Source of the DNA: Herbaspirillum aquaticum
GTDB lineage: Bacteria > Pseudomonadota > Gammaproteobacteria > Burkholderiales > Burkholderiaceae_D
DNA length: 64,000 nt
Direction: 5' to 3'
Assembly: GCF_002213425.1 (NCBI RefSeq)
Contig: NZ_NJGV01000009.1
Span: 124,001-188,000, forward strand
Below, piece after piece: positions 17,806 to 26,734 of the stretch (its first letter is position 1; each line of letters starts with the position of its first letter). The notes beneath the pieces are model-generated. The model had not been told where the DNA came from and did not search any database. It saw only the letters and a program-made list of their open reading frames with translations. Made by a program: the position numbers and the translations under genes.

Positions 17806-17973
17806 TTTTTCTAACACTCCCGTTTACTTAGTTTTTGAGTTATTCCGTTTTTGTTCTTTAGTCGCACCTGATGGTCTGCAGTACCGCTCGATGAGTGAGG
17901 CAACTTAGATTGCCGCTCGGCTCTACCTTAGTTCAACACAGTCAACACGCACGATAACCAACGAGGAACAACA

Positions 17974-19017
17974 ATGAAACGCCTGACACCCGCCCTGCTG
18001 TCCCCGCTCTTCCTGGGCCTGCTCTTTTCCGGCGCGGCCTCTGCCGCAGAACTGACCCTGGTCAACTTCGGCGGCGCCAACGGTAACGCCCAGAAGGTCG
18101 CTTACGTAGAGCCCTTCCAGAAGAGCACCGGCACCAAGGTCGTGACGGCTGAATTCAACGGCGAACTGGCCAAGGTCAAGGCCATGGTCGAGGCCAAGAA
18201 GGTCAGCTGGGACGTGGTGGAAATCGACGGCGGCGACCTGACCCGCGCCTGTGATGATGGCCTGATCGAAAAGCTCGACCTGGCCAAGACCATCAAGAAG
18301 GATGACTACATCCCCGAAGCGACGGTGAGCGAATGCGGCATGGGTGCTTTCGTCTGGTCCACCGTGCTGGCCTACAACGCCGACAAGCTCAAGACCGCAC
18401 CGACCGGCTGGGCCGATTTCTGGGACACCAAGAAGTACCCCGGCAAGCGCGGCATGAAGAAGAGCGCGCAGTACAACCTGGAGTTCGCACTCATGGCCGA
18501 TGGCGTGCCGACCAAGGATGTCTACAAGGTCCTGGCCACCAAGGAAGGCGTGGATCGCGCCTTCAAGAAGCTGGATCAATTGAAACCCAACATCCAGTGG
18601 TGGGATGCCGGTGCCCTGCCGGCGCAGTTCCTGGCCTCGGGTGACGTGGTCATGGCCAATGCCTACAACGGCCGCATCGATGCCGCCCAGCGCGAAGGCA
18701 AGAACCTGAAGGTGGTGTGGGCCGGCAGCGTCTACACCCTGGATTACTGGGTGATCCCGAAGGGTTCGCCGAACAAGGCACTGGCCGAGAAGTTCATCAA
18801 CTTCGTCAGCCAGCCGGAAAACCAGAAGGTCTACGCCAACAACATCGCCTACGGCCCGGTCAACAAGGGTGCCTTGAAGATGCTGGATGCCAAGACCCTG
18901 GGCAATCTGCCGACCTCGCCGGCCAATGCCAAGGATGCGGTGCAGCTGAGCCTGCAGTTCTGGACCGACCACGGTGAAGAGCTGGAACAGCGCTTCGCTG
19001 CCTGGATCGCCAAGTAA
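17974..19017 (+). CDS. ABC importer periplasmic binding protein, PotD-like (GABA/polyamine)
   Basis: 347 residues with a clear signal peptide (cut after about ASAAE near residue 24). Bacterial extracellular solute-binding protein of the PotD/PotF cluster (TLVNFGGANGNAQK start; DVVEIDGGDL; YTLDYWVIPKGSPNK). Proteins of this branch bind putrescine/spermidine, and a related group binds GABA in Agrobacterium; with gabT and gabD beside it GABA is at least as likely. GAGGAACAACA precedes the ATG. The 168-nt T-rich gap before it could hold an internal promoter, and a strong stem-loop follows the stop. Confidence 0.92.
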   Translation: MKRLTPALLSPLFLGLLFSGAASAAELTLVNFGGANGNAQKVAYVEPFQKSTGTKVVTAEFNGELAKVKAMVEAKKVSWDVVEIDGGDLTRACDDGLIEKLDLAKTIKKDDYIPEATVSECGMGAFVWSTVLAYNADKLKTAPTGWADFWDTKKYPGKRGMKKSAQYNLEFALMADGVPTKDVYKVLATKEGVDRAFKKLDQLKPNIQWWDAGALPAQFLASGDVVMANAYNGRIDAAQREGKNLKVVWAGSVYTLDYWVIPKGSPNKALAEKFINFVSQPENQKVYANNIAYGPVNKGALKMLDAKTLGNLPTSPANAKDAVQLSLQFWTDHGEELEQRFAAWIAK

Positions 19018-19035
19018 GCCTGCACGCCGTACTGA

Positions 19036-19068
19036 CAGCGATCCCGCCCCCGACAGGCGGGATCGCTG
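19036..19068 (+). other. Intra-operon stem-loop after the binding-protein gene
   Basis: Perfect 13-bp stem CAGCGATCCCGCC / GGCGGGATCGCTG with a 7-nt loop and no T run. It probably protects the 3' end of the binding-protein mRNA from exonucleases and lets only part of transcription continue into the permease genes. Confidence 0.65.
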
Positions 19069-19101
19069 CCTTCAATTCCGCTGCCACCGGACACCCGAGA
19101 C

Positions 19102-20385
19102 ATGACCACCATCGCCACCCGCTCCGCCGCCGCCATGCCCCTGGCCGAACCTGATCCGCAGCAACTCAAGCGCGAACTGCGCGCCGCCCAGACCCGCAAG
19201 CGCCTGGGTGCGCTGGCCCTGATCGCGCCGCTGGCGATCTTCCTGCTGCTGACCTTCGTGGCCCCCATCGTAGCCCTCCTGCAGCGCGCCATCGAGAATC
19301 CGGAAGTGGCCACCACCCTGCCGCAGACCGTGGCGGTGCTCTCGAAGTGGGATCGCAAGTCGGCCCTGCCGGACCAGGCCTTTTCAGCGCTGGCGGAAGA
19401 CCTGGCCCGTGCCAAGGAAGACACGACTGCCGGCAACCTGGCACGCCGTCTCAATATCGAATTGTCCGGTGCGCGCTCGCTGGTGATGGGCACGGCGCGT
19501 GCCATGCCGCTGCGCGATGCCGATGGCAAAGCCCTGAGCCCCGCCGCCGCGCGCGAGGCCATCATCGCCCTCAATGCACAATGGGGCCAGCCGGAGGTGT
19601 GGCGCGTGATCGCCCAGAACGGCTCGGTCTATTCGCCCTACTATCTGCTGGCATCGCTGGACCTGCGCCAGAACGTCTTCGGCGACATCGAAGCGGCCGC
19701 CCCTGAATCGGCGATCTACCGCACCATCTTCGGCCGCACGCTGTGGATGAGCGCAGTGGTCACCCTCATCACGCTGCTGCTGGCCTATCCGTTGGCCTAC
19801 TGGCTTTCCACCATGCCGGAGCGCCGCGCCAACCTGTTGATGATCCTGGTACTGATTCCTTTCTGGACCTCGATCCTGGTGCGCGTGGCCGCATGGATCG
19901 TGCTGCTGCAATCAGAAGGTCTGGTCAACAAGGCGCTGATGCTGGCCGGTCTCACGCAGTCGCCGCTGGAGCTGGTGTTCAATCGCGTCGGCGTCTACAT
20001 CTCGATGACGCACATCCTCTTGCCCTTCATGATCCTGCCGCTGTACAGCGTCATGAAATCGGTGCCGCCGACCTACCTGAAGGCTGCCGTGTCGCTGGGC
20101 AGCCATCCCTTTGCGGCCTTCTGGCGCGTGTATGTGCCGCAGACTTATCCGGGCATCGGTGCGGGCGTGCTGCTGGTCTTCATCATGGCCGGCGGCTACT
20201 ACATCACCCCGGCGCTCTTGGGCGGACCGAACGAACAGATGGTGAGCTACTTCATCGCCTACTTCATCAACACCACCATCAACTGGGGCATGGCCTGCGC
20301 CCTGGGTGCCCTGCTGCTGGCGGCGACCCTGCTGCTCTATGGCGTCTACCGCCGCTTTGCCAAGGTCGATGTGGGCATCAGCTGA
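19102..20385 (+). CDS. ABC importer permease, PotB-like, with long periplasmic insertion
   Basis: 427 residues, much longer than PotB (about 285). After an N-terminal cytoplasmic stretch and first membrane helix (LGALALIAPLAIFLLLTFVAPIVALL, about residues 34-60) there is a largely hydrophilic segment of about 150 residues, presumably periplasmic, before the five remaining helices. The EAA-type coupling loop is seen in LKAAVSLGSHPFAAFWRVYVPQTYPGI. Pairs with the next gene to form the channel. The long insertion occurs in some polyamine/GABA-type permeases. Confidence 0.92.
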   Translation: MTTIATRSAAAMPLAEPDPQQLKRELRAAQTRKRLGALALIAPLAIFLLLTFVAPIVALLQRAIENPEVATTLPQTVAVLSKWDRKSALPDQAFSALAEDLARAKEDTTAGNLARRLNIELSGARSLVMGTARAMPLRDADGKALSPAAAREAIIALNAQWGQPEVWRVIAQNGSVYSPYYLLASLDLRQNVFGDIEAAAPESAIYRTIFGRTLWMSAVVTLITLLLAYPLAYWLSTMPERRANLLMILVLIPFWTSILVRVAAWIVLLQSEGLVNKALMLAGLTQSPLELVFNRVGVYISMTHILLPFMILPLYSVMKSVPPTYLKAAVSLGSHPFAAFWRVYVPQTYPGIGAGVLLVFIMAGGYYITPALLGGPNEQMVSYFIAYFINTTINWGMACALGALLLAATLLLYGVYRRFAKVDVGIS

Positions 20386-20432
20386 TGCCAGTCCGTGTCA
20401 GCTGAACCATTGAAGAATCCAAGGAGTACGCC

Positions 20433-21266
20433 ATGAACAAACCGCCCCTCTTCCCGCCCTACACCTCGCTGGTGGAACGCGCCTGGTTCTTCGCCTCGCG
20501 CGGCTTCAACCTGCTGGTGCTGCTATTCCTGCTCTCGCCCATCCTGGTGATGATCCCGCTGTCGTTCTCCGACAGCAGTTTCCTGATGTATCCCATCAAG
20601 GGCTTCTCGCTGCGCTGGTACGAGAACCTGTTCAGTTCCGACGAATGGGTGCGAGCCGCCAAGAACAGTTTCATCGTGGCTCCAGCCGCGACCGTCATCG
20701 CCACCGTACTGGGCACGCTGGCGGCGGTCGGCCTGAACAAGTCGGACTTTCGCGGCAAGGGCATCCTGATGGCGATCCTGATCTCGCCCATGATCGTGCC
20801 GGTGGTGGTGGTGGGCGTGGGTGTCTATCTGTTCTTTGCGCGCATCGGCCTCTCCGACAGCTATCTCGGCCTGATCCTGGCGCATGCCGCACTGGGTGCG
20901 CCCTTCGTGGTCACGACGGTACTGGCCACACTGCAGGGCTTCAACCACAACCTGGTGCGCGCCAGCCTGAGCCTGGGGGCCAGTCCGCTGCGCACTTTCT
21001 TCCGCATCACCTTGCCGGTGATTGCGCCGGGCCTGATCTCGGGGGCTTTGTTCGCTTTTGCAACTTCTTTCGACGAAGTGGTTCTGACCTTGTTCGTGGC
21101 CGGGCCTGAGCAAGCCACCTTGCCACGCCAGATGTTTGCCGGCATCAAGGACAACATCAGCCCGACCATCGCCGCCCTGGCGACGATCCTGATTCTGTTT
21201 TCGACCTGCCTGCTGCTGGCCCTGGAATGGCTGCGCGGGCGCAACAAGGCGGCCGCGCGCTTCTGA
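20433..21266 (+). CDS. ABC importer permease, PotC-like
   Basis: 277 residues, six predicted helices. The EAA loop ASLSLGASPLRTFFRITLPVIAPGL contacts the ATPase. Typical length for PotC. AAGGAGTACGCC precedes the ATG, 47 nt after the partner permease. Completes the importer with the genes at 16663, 17974 and 19102. Confidence 0.93.
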   Translation: MNKPPLFPPYTSLVERAWFFASRGFNLLVLLFLLSPILVMIPLSFSDSSFLMYPIKGFSLRWYENLFSSDEWVRAAKNSFIVAPAATVIATVLGTLAAVGLNKSDFRGKGILMAILISPMIVPVVVVGVGVYLFFARIGLSDSYLGLILAHAALGAPFVVTTVLATLQGFNHNLVRASLSLGASPLRTFFRITLPVIAPGLISGALFAFATSFDEVVLTLFVAGPEQATLPRQMFAGIKDNISPTIAALATILILFSTCLLLALEWLRGRNKAAARF

Positions 21267-21295
21267 GCCGGCCCCTTCTTTTACGGAGAACCGAC

Positions 21296-22753
21296 ATGCT
21301 GCAACAACTCAAAGATCCTTCCCTGCTGCGCCAGCAGGCTTACCTCAACGGCCAGTGGTGCGATGCCGACCAAGGTGGCAAGCACGAGGTCCACAATCCG
21401 GCCAACGGCAGCCTGCTGGGCAGCGTGCCCATGATGGGCGCGGCCGAAACCCGCCGCGCCATCGAAGCCGCCAACGCCGCCTGGCCGGCGTGGAAGAAGA
21501 AAACCGCCAAGGAACGCAGCGTCATCCTGCGCCGCTGGTATGAACTGATGATGGCCAATGCCGACGACCTGGCGCTGATCATGACGGCCGAGCAAGGCAA
21601 GCCGCTGGCCGAGGCCAAGGGCGAGATTGGCTACGCCGCTTCGTTCATCGAGTGGTTTGCCGAAGAAGGCAAGCGCACCTATGGCGATACCATTCCGTCG
21701 CCCTCGCCGTCGAACCGTATCGTGGTCATCAAGGAAGCCATCGGTGTCTGCGCTGCGATCACGCCGTGGAATTTCCCTGCTGCAATGATTACCCGCAAGG
21801 CCGGTCCCGCACTGGCCGCCGGCTGCCCGATGGTCTTGAAGCCCGCGGAAGCCACCCCCTTTTCGGCACTGGCCCTGGCGGTGCTGGCCGAGCGCGCCGG
21901 CATTCCGGCCGGGGTGTTCAGCGTGGTCACCGGCAGCGCCAAGGACATCGGCGGCGAGATGACCTCCAACCCCATCGTGCGCAAGATCAGCTTCACCGGC
22001 TCCACCGGCGTGGGCAAGCTGCTGATGGAACAGAGTGCATCGAGCATCAAGAAGCTCTCGCTGGAACTGGGTGGCAATGCGCCCTTCATCGTCTTTGACG
22101 ATGCCGACCTGGACGCTGCGGTGGAAGGAGCGATTGCCTCCAAGTACCGCAATGCCGGCCAGACCTGCGTCTGCGCCAACCGGATTTACGTGCAGGACGG
22201 GGTGTATGACGCCTTCGCTGCCAAGCTGGTGGAAGCGGTCAAGAAACTGAAGGTCGGCGATGGCATGGAGAACGGCGTGACGCAAGGCCCGCTGATCAAC
22301 GAGCAGGCCGTCAAGAAGGTCGAGCAGCACATCGCCGATGCCGTCGGCAAGGGTGCCCGCGTGCTGCTGGGCGGCAAGCGCCATGCGCTGGGCCACAGCT
22401 TCTTCGAACCCACCGTGCTGGCCGATGTGACGCCGGCCATGCAGGTGGCCCGCGAAGAGACCTTTGGTCCGATGGCACCGCTGTTCCGTTTCAAGACCGA
22501 TGACGAAGCGGTGGCGCTGGCCAACGATACCGAATTCGGGCTGGCCAGCTATTTCTACTCACGCGATATCGGCCGCATCTGGCGTGTGGCAGAAGGGCTG
22601 GAGTCGGGCATGGTGGGGATCAATACCGGGCTCATCTCCAATGAAGTCGCGCCGTTTGGCGGCGTGAAGCAATCGGGACTGGGGCGTGAAGGGTCGCACT
22701 TCGGGATTGATGATTATCTGGTGGTGAAGTATTTGTGCATGGGAGGGATTTGA
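21296..22753 (+). CDS. gabD: Succinate-semialdehyde dehydrogenase, NAD(P)-dependent
   Basis: 485 residues, length of E. coli GabD (482). Oxidises succinate semialdehyde made by GabT to succinate. ALDH motifs: ITPWNFPAAMITRKAGPALAAGCPM, FTGSTGVGKLLMEQ, catalytic Glu in LELGGNAPFIVFDDAD and catalytic Cys in NAGQTCVCANR; C-terminal PFGGVKQSGLGREGS. ATG at 21296 is preceded by ACGGAGAACCGAC. Last gene of the gab/ABC unit, 29 nt after the permease, followed by a strong terminator. Glutarate semialdehyde is a likely secondary substrate. Confidence 0.95.
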   Translation: MLQQLKDPSLLRQQAYLNGQWCDADQGGKHEVHNPANGSLLGSVPMMGAAETRRAIEAANAAWPAWKKKTAKERSVILRRWYELMMANADDLALIMTAEQGKPLAEAKGEIGYAASFIEWFAEEGKRTYGDTIPSPSPSNRIVVIKEAIGVCAAITPWNFPAAMITRKAGPALAAGCPMVLKPAEATPFSALALAVLAERAGIPAGVFSVVTGSAKDIGGEMTSNPIVRKISFTGSTGVGKLLMEQSASSIKKLSLELGGNAPFIVFDDADLDAAVEGAIASKYRNAGQTCVCANRIYVQDGVYDAFAAKLVEAVKKLKVGDGMENGVTQGPLINEQAVKKVEQHIADAVGKGARVLLGGKRHALGHSFFEPTVLADVTPAMQVAREETFGPMAPLFRFKTDDEAVALANDTEFGLASYFYSRDIGRIWRVAEGLESGMVGINTGLISNEVAPFGGVKQSGLGREGSHFGIDDYLVVKYLCMGGI

Positions 22754-22784
22754 TTCTCCCGTTGTGGTACTGATCAACGAAGTC

Positions 22785-22815
22785 AATCCGGCCGCGAAAG
22801 CGGCCGGATTTTTTT
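22785..22815 (+). terminator. Terminator of the gab/ABC operon
   Basis: Perfect 11-bp stem AATCCGGCCGC / GCGGCCGGATT with a GAAA tetraloop and seven T residues. Confidence 0.93.
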
Positions 22816-22835
22816 GGGTTGAATGCGAACGGCCG

Positions 22836-23030
22836 CTAGTTGCCAAACAAGGAACTGAACGGGTCCTCATAGCGCAACACACTCCCTTCGAGCATCTCCA
22901 ACGGTGTAGGACGGCGCTGGTTTTTCGTACGCACGCCTGGAGAGCATGATTCCTCCGTGCTCGCGGAGCAGGCTTCTCCGATGGGCACATCGGCTTTCGG
23001 CTTGGATTTGGTCTCGTCTTGGGGATGCAT
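22836..23030 (-). CDS. Small hypothetical protein (64 aa)
   Basis: Not a family I can name. The case for a gene is a strong GAGGAAAAA ribosome binding site directly before the ATG at 23028-23030, an AT-rich upstream region fit for a promoter, and an ending (MLEGSVLRYEDPFSSLFGN) that looks like a conserved short motif. The product is hydrophilic and proline-rich in the centre with three cysteines (positions 20, 29 and neighbours) and no membrane segment. It is convergent with gabD, whose terminator begins just beyond the stop. Confidence 0.5.
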   Translation of the reverse strand: MHPQDETKSKPKADVPIGEACSASTEESCSPGVRTKNQRRPTPLEMLEGSVLRYEDPFSSLFGN

Positions 23031-23239
23031 TTTTTCCTCATCATCGAATCGTCACTATTCGCTTCAGAATCAAATATGCCCAAATCATCCATGCGGGTGA
23101 AATAAAAAAAATTGGCGGTCAAAACAATAGATAAGAATTCCGAATATAAAGGATTCAAAAAGCTAATTTTTCTTATGAGCGCGGCAGTCGTATAACTTCA
23201 GTTCCCCCTCACCTCGACAACCCCTCGGGAGACTGAACC

Positions 23240-24571
23240 ATGCCTACCGCAGCATCACGTCACCAGCCCGTACGCGCCTCGCTGGCGGCCTTCGTCGGCA
23301 CCATGATCGAATGGTACGACTTCTACATCTATGCCACGGCCTCCGCCCTGGTGTTCGGCAAATTGTTCTTTCCCACGACCAGCGGCTTCTACGGAACGCT
23401 GGCTTCCTTCGGCACCTTCGCCGTGGGCTTCCTGGCGCGGCCGCTGGGCGGTGCTGTGTTCGGCTATATCGGCGACCGCGCAGGCCGCAAGAAATCGCTG
23501 GTCATCACGCTCCTGATGATGGGCACGGTCACGGTCCTCATCGGACTGCTGCCGACCTATGCCAGCATCGGCATCTGGGCCCCCATCGCCCTGGTCGCCC
23601 TGCGCTTCATCCAGGGCATCGCGGTGGGCGGCGAATGGGGCGGTGCCGTACTCATGGCCAGTGAACATTCGCCGGACCAAAGCCGCCGCACCTTCCTGGC
23701 CTCCTTCGCGCAGTTGGGCAGTCCGGCCGGGCTGATCCTGGCCACGCTCATGTTCAAGCTGGTAAGCAGCTTGGACAATGCCGCCTTCCTCGACTGGGGC
23801 TGGCGCCTTCCCTTCCTGATGAGCGCGCTGCTGCTGGCGGTCGGTTTTGCGATCCGGCTCTCGGTGCAGGAGTCGCCGGATTTCCTGGATGAACAGCGGC
23901 GCCGCGCCGGCGCACCCGCTGCCGCCAAAGCAGAAAGCGCCCCCCTGGCCGAAGTGCTGCACGGTGCGCCCGGACTGCTGATGCTGGCCATCGGTGCAAA
24001 CGTACTCGGAATCGCCGGCTTCTACTTTACCAATACCTTCATGTTGGTCTATACCACCCAATACCTGCATCTGGAGCGAGCCCTGGTATTGAACGGCTTG
24101 CTGCTGGTGTCGGTGATGCAATTCTTCATCACGCCTGTAGCCGCCCATCTGGCGCGGCTGTCGGGCAATCACCGTTTTCTGGTGACGATGGCGGCGCTCT
24201 CGGTCGTCTCGCCCTATGCCATGTTCTCGCTGGTCGACCTCGGTTCGCTGGCCAGCGTCACGGCCGGGGTCGCCATCGCCATCCTCTTCATCGGTGCGTA
24301 TTACGCGGTCATCGCCGGCTTCGTCAGCGAAGCCTTCCCGACGCGGATCCGCTATACCGGCATCTCCATGGCCTACCAGGTCTCGGGGGCCATCTTCGGC
24401 GGCCTCACACCGCTCTTGGGTACGGTCCTGGCCGAGCAGTTCCGGGGCCAGTGGTGGCCGCTGGCGCTGCTGTTCTCATGTATCTCGCTGCTGTCGATGC
24501 TGTGCGTGGCGCGGCTGGGCCGGGATCGCGCCATCTCCATGTCTGAACGTCTGCACGTGCAGGAGAGCTGA
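23240..24571 (+). CDS. MFS transporter, metabolite:H+ symporter (MHS) family
   Basis: 443 residues, 12 membrane helices. MHS signatures: GTMIEWYDFYIYATASALVFG in helix 1, GDRAGRKKSL in the loop 2-3, RFIQGIAVGGEWGGAVLMASEH. Relatives are ShiA (shikimate), KgtP (2-oxoglutarate) and ProP. Substrate is unknown, but the stop codon overlaps the start of the deacetylase gene by one base, so both are translated together; an acylated amine or the product of that enzyme is a reasonable guess. Ribosome binding site CGGGAGACTGAACC. Confidence 0.9.
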   Translation: MPTAASRHQPVRASLAAFVGTMIEWYDFYIYATASALVFGKLFFPTTSGFYGTLASFGTFAVGFLARPLGGAVFGYIGDRAGRKKSLVITLLMMGTVTVLIGLLPTYASIGIWAPIALVALRFIQGIAVGGEWGGAVLMASEHSPDQSRRTFLASFAQLGSPAGLILATLMFKLVSSLDNAAFLDWGWRLPFLMSALLLAVGFAIRLSVQESPDFLDEQRRRAGAPAAAKAESAPLAEVLHGAPGLLMLAIGANVLGIAGFYFTNTFMLVYTTQYLHLERALVLNGLLLVSVMQFFITPVAAHLARLSGNHRFLVTMAALSVVSPYAMFSLVDLGSLASVTAGVAIAILFIGAYYAVIAGFVSEAFPTRIRYTGISMAYQVSGAIFGGLTPLLGTVLAEQFRGQWWPLALLFSCISLLSMLCVARLGRDRAISMSERLHVQES

Positions 24572-25590
24572 TGAAAACTTTTTACCATCCCGCACAAAAG
24601 CTGCACCACCCCCAGAGCTACTTCTCGCGCGGCAAGATGCGCATACCGCAGGAAGTGCCGGAACGGCTGGACGAACTGGCCGCCCAAGCCACGCATCTTG
24701 GCTTTGCGGTACAGGCACCACCGGATGCGGGAGCAGCCGCCATCAGCGCCGTACACGCGCTGGACTATCTGCAATTCCTGCAGGAGGCGCATGCGCAGTG
24801 GATGGCCTTGCCTGATGACTGGGGCCAGGAAGTGGTCTCCAACGTCTTCGTGCGCGAACCCAATCCACTGCGTGGCGTGCTGGCCAAGGCGGCACGCTAC
24901 CTGGCCGATGGCAGTTGTCCGGTCGGGCCGCATACCTGGCAATCGGCTTACTGGTCGGCGCAATGCGCCATGGCCGGCGCGCAGGCGCTGCTGGAGGGCG
25001 AACGGCGTGCCTATGCGCTGTGCCGCCCGCCCGGCCACCACGCGCGGCGCGATGCGGCTGGCGGGTTCTGCTACCTGAACAATGCCGCCATCGCCGCCCA
25101 GATGCTCAGTGAAAAGCACCGCCGCGTCCTGATCCTCGATACCGACATGCATCACGGCCAGGGCATCCAGGAAATCTTTTACGCACGGCGTGACGTGATG
25201 TACATCTCCATCCACGGCGACCCGGAAAATTTCTATCCCGCAGTGGCGGGTTTCGAAGAGGAACGCGGCAGCGGCGAGGGGCTGGGCTACAACCTCAATC
25301 TGCCCATGCCGCACGGCTCGCCCGAAGCGGTGTTCTTTGCGCGGCTGGCGCAGGCTTGCCGCGCCATTGCGCTGTATCAGCCGGAGGTACTGGTACTCGC
25401 GCTGGGCTTCGACATCTTCGAGAAAGACCCGCAGGCCGTGGTGGGCGTGAGCAGCGCCGGGTTCGAGCGGCTGGGGCGCGAGGTCGGCGCATTGGGCTTG
25501 CCCACGCTGGTAGTGCAGGAAGGCGGTTACTATCTAGCCGGATTGCAGGACAACGCGGCACGCTTCTTTGCCGGACTGGAGTCCGCTTGA
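24571..25590 (+). CDS. Histone-deacetylase-family amidohydrolase, probable acetylpolyamine deacetylase
   Basis: 339 residues. Zinc amidohydrolase of the arginase/deacetylase fold. Active-site motifs are in order: RPPGHHARRDAAGGFCYLNN (catalytic His pair), LDTDMHHGQGIQE (zinc Asp and His), LGFDIFEKDP (second zinc Asp) and EGGYYLAGL (transition-state Tyr). Length and the loop after the first third match bacterial acetylpolyamine amidohydrolases, which release acetate from acetylputrescine, acetylcadaverine or acetylspermidine. AGGAG lies within the end of the upstream permease gene. The nearby gab/PotABCD genes support a link to polyamine catabolism. Confidence 0.88.
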   Translation: MKTFYHPAQKLHHPQSYFSRGKMRIPQEVPERLDELAAQATHLGFAVQAPPDAGAAAISAVHALDYLQFLQEAHAQWMALPDDWGQEVVSNVFVREPNPLRGVLAKAARYLADGSCPVGPHTWQSAYWSAQCAMAGAQALLEGERRAYALCRPPGHHARRDAAGGFCYLNNAAIAAQMLSEKHRRVLILDTDMHHGQGIQEIFYARRDVMYISIHGDPENFYPAVAGFEEERGSGEGLGYNLNLPMPHGSPEAVFFARLAQACRAIALYQPEVLVLALGFDIFEKDPQAVVGVSSAGFERLGREVGALGLPTLVVQEGGYYLAGLQDNAARFFAGLESA

Positions 25591-25678
25591 ATCATTACGA
25601 TCTTCCTTCGCCGAGCCCCTCATGCGCCACGATCCCGCCAGCCTGCGCCCGCCCCTGCCCGCGTTCTCCTCCGAGCGC

Positions 25679-26596
25679 ATGGACTGGAATCTGTTGCGCA
25701 CCTTCATGTTCGTGGTGCAGGAGCGCGGCGTTGGCCGCGCCGCCAGCACACTCTGCCTGAGCCAGCCGGCGGTCAGCCAGGCGCTGCGGCGGCTGGAAGA
25801 CAACCTGGGGGGCGTGCTGCTGCACCGGCGCCATGGCGAATTCCGCCTGACCCCGTTGGGCGAGGAAATCTATGCCGTGGCGCGCGAGATGTATGGCATG
25901 GTGGCGCGCATCGAGGTCGCTGCCGGCCATGCTGGCGAGGACGTGGCGGGCACGCTGCGCCTGCTGCTGATGAGCCGGGTGCAGAGCACGGCGTATGACG
26001 ATTTCCTGGCGCGATTCCATCGTCGCTATCCGCGCGTGGAATTCCGTATCGATGTCATGCAGAGCGCCGCCATTCTCGACACCCTGGCCAAGGGCAGCAG
26101 CGGGCTGGGCTTGTGTCTGTGCCGCAAGCCAGTGGATAAACTGGAACGGCGGCTGTTCCTGCGGCATCGCTATGTGCTGGTGTGCGGACGGCATCATCCG
26201 CTGTTTGCCCAACGCAGTGTCAGCATGGCCGAACTGCTGGTGCAGAATTTCGTCTGTTTTGCCAGCGACCAGCTGGGCGATACGCTCTCGCCATTGACAG
26301 TCTTTCGGGATCAGCAGGGGTTCACCGGCCATATTGTGGCCACCTCGCCGCACGTGGAAGAGATCCGTCGCCTGGTGATCGCAGGCGTCGGCCTGAGTTT
26401 CCTGCCCGAGCACCTGATCGGACCGGACGTGGCCGATGGCCAGTTGAAGGAACTGCCACTGGGCGGGCCGGTGGCCGAGATCGACGTCTTCCTGACCTGG
26501 CATGGAGGGCGCAAGCTGTCTGCGCCGGAACAAGCATTTCTGTCGTCCTTCGAGCGATTCCTCCAGCGGGTGCCGCTGGAGGTCAGGACGGCGTGA
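25679..26596 (+). CDS. LysR-family transcriptional regulator
   Basis: 305 residues from MDWNLLRTF, the usual LysR N-terminus; an upstream in-frame ATG at 25622 would add 19 residues and neither start has a clear ribosome binding site. Winged HTH in VGRAASTLCLSQPAVSQALRRLEDNLGG (about residues 18-45), then two effector-binding lobes. It follows the deacetylase gene on the same strand, so it probably controls the permease-deacetylase pair and itself. Followed by tandem hairpins. Confidence 0.88.
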   Translation: MDWNLLRTFMFVVQERGVGRAASTLCLSQPAVSQALRRLEDNLGGVLLHRRHGEFRLTPLGEEIYAVAREMYGMVARIEVAAGHAGEDVAGTLRLLLMSRVQSTAYDDFLARFHRRYPRVEFRIDVMQSAAILDTLAKGSSGLGLCLCRKPVDKLERRLFLRHRYVLVCGRHHPLFAQRSVSMAELLVQNFVCFASDQLGDTLSPLTVFRDQQGFTGHIVATSPHVEEIRRLVIAGVGLSFLPEHLIGPDVADGQLKELPLGGPVAEIDVFLTWHGGRKLSAPEQAFLSSFERFLQRVPLEVRTA

Positions 26597-26663
26597 ACGG
26601 ATGACGATGAGCCTGCTCAGGAGCACGTTGGCTTGCGCTTGCTGACACCTTGGCATTCAAGCT

Positions 26664-26685
26664 AAAAGAGCGAAATTGCTCTTTT
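26664..26685. terminator. Palindrome/terminator-like hairpin 1
   Basis: AAAAGAGC / GCTCTTTT, perfect 8-bp arms, 6-nt loop, T run built into the right arm; works on either strand. About 70 nt after the LysR stop. Could equally be an operator. Confidence 0.5.
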
Positions 26686-26715
26686 CATCGTGTTTGAGTC
26701 GATTATTTCTTTAAC

Positions 26716-26734
26716 AGAGCAATTTTGCTCTTTT
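26716..26734 (+). terminator. Palindrome/terminator-like hairpin 2
   Basis: AGAGCA / TGCTCT with a 4-nt loop followed by TTTT; core nearly identical to hairpin 1, 49 bp away centre to centre, and extended by TTAA on both sides. Confidence 0.45.
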
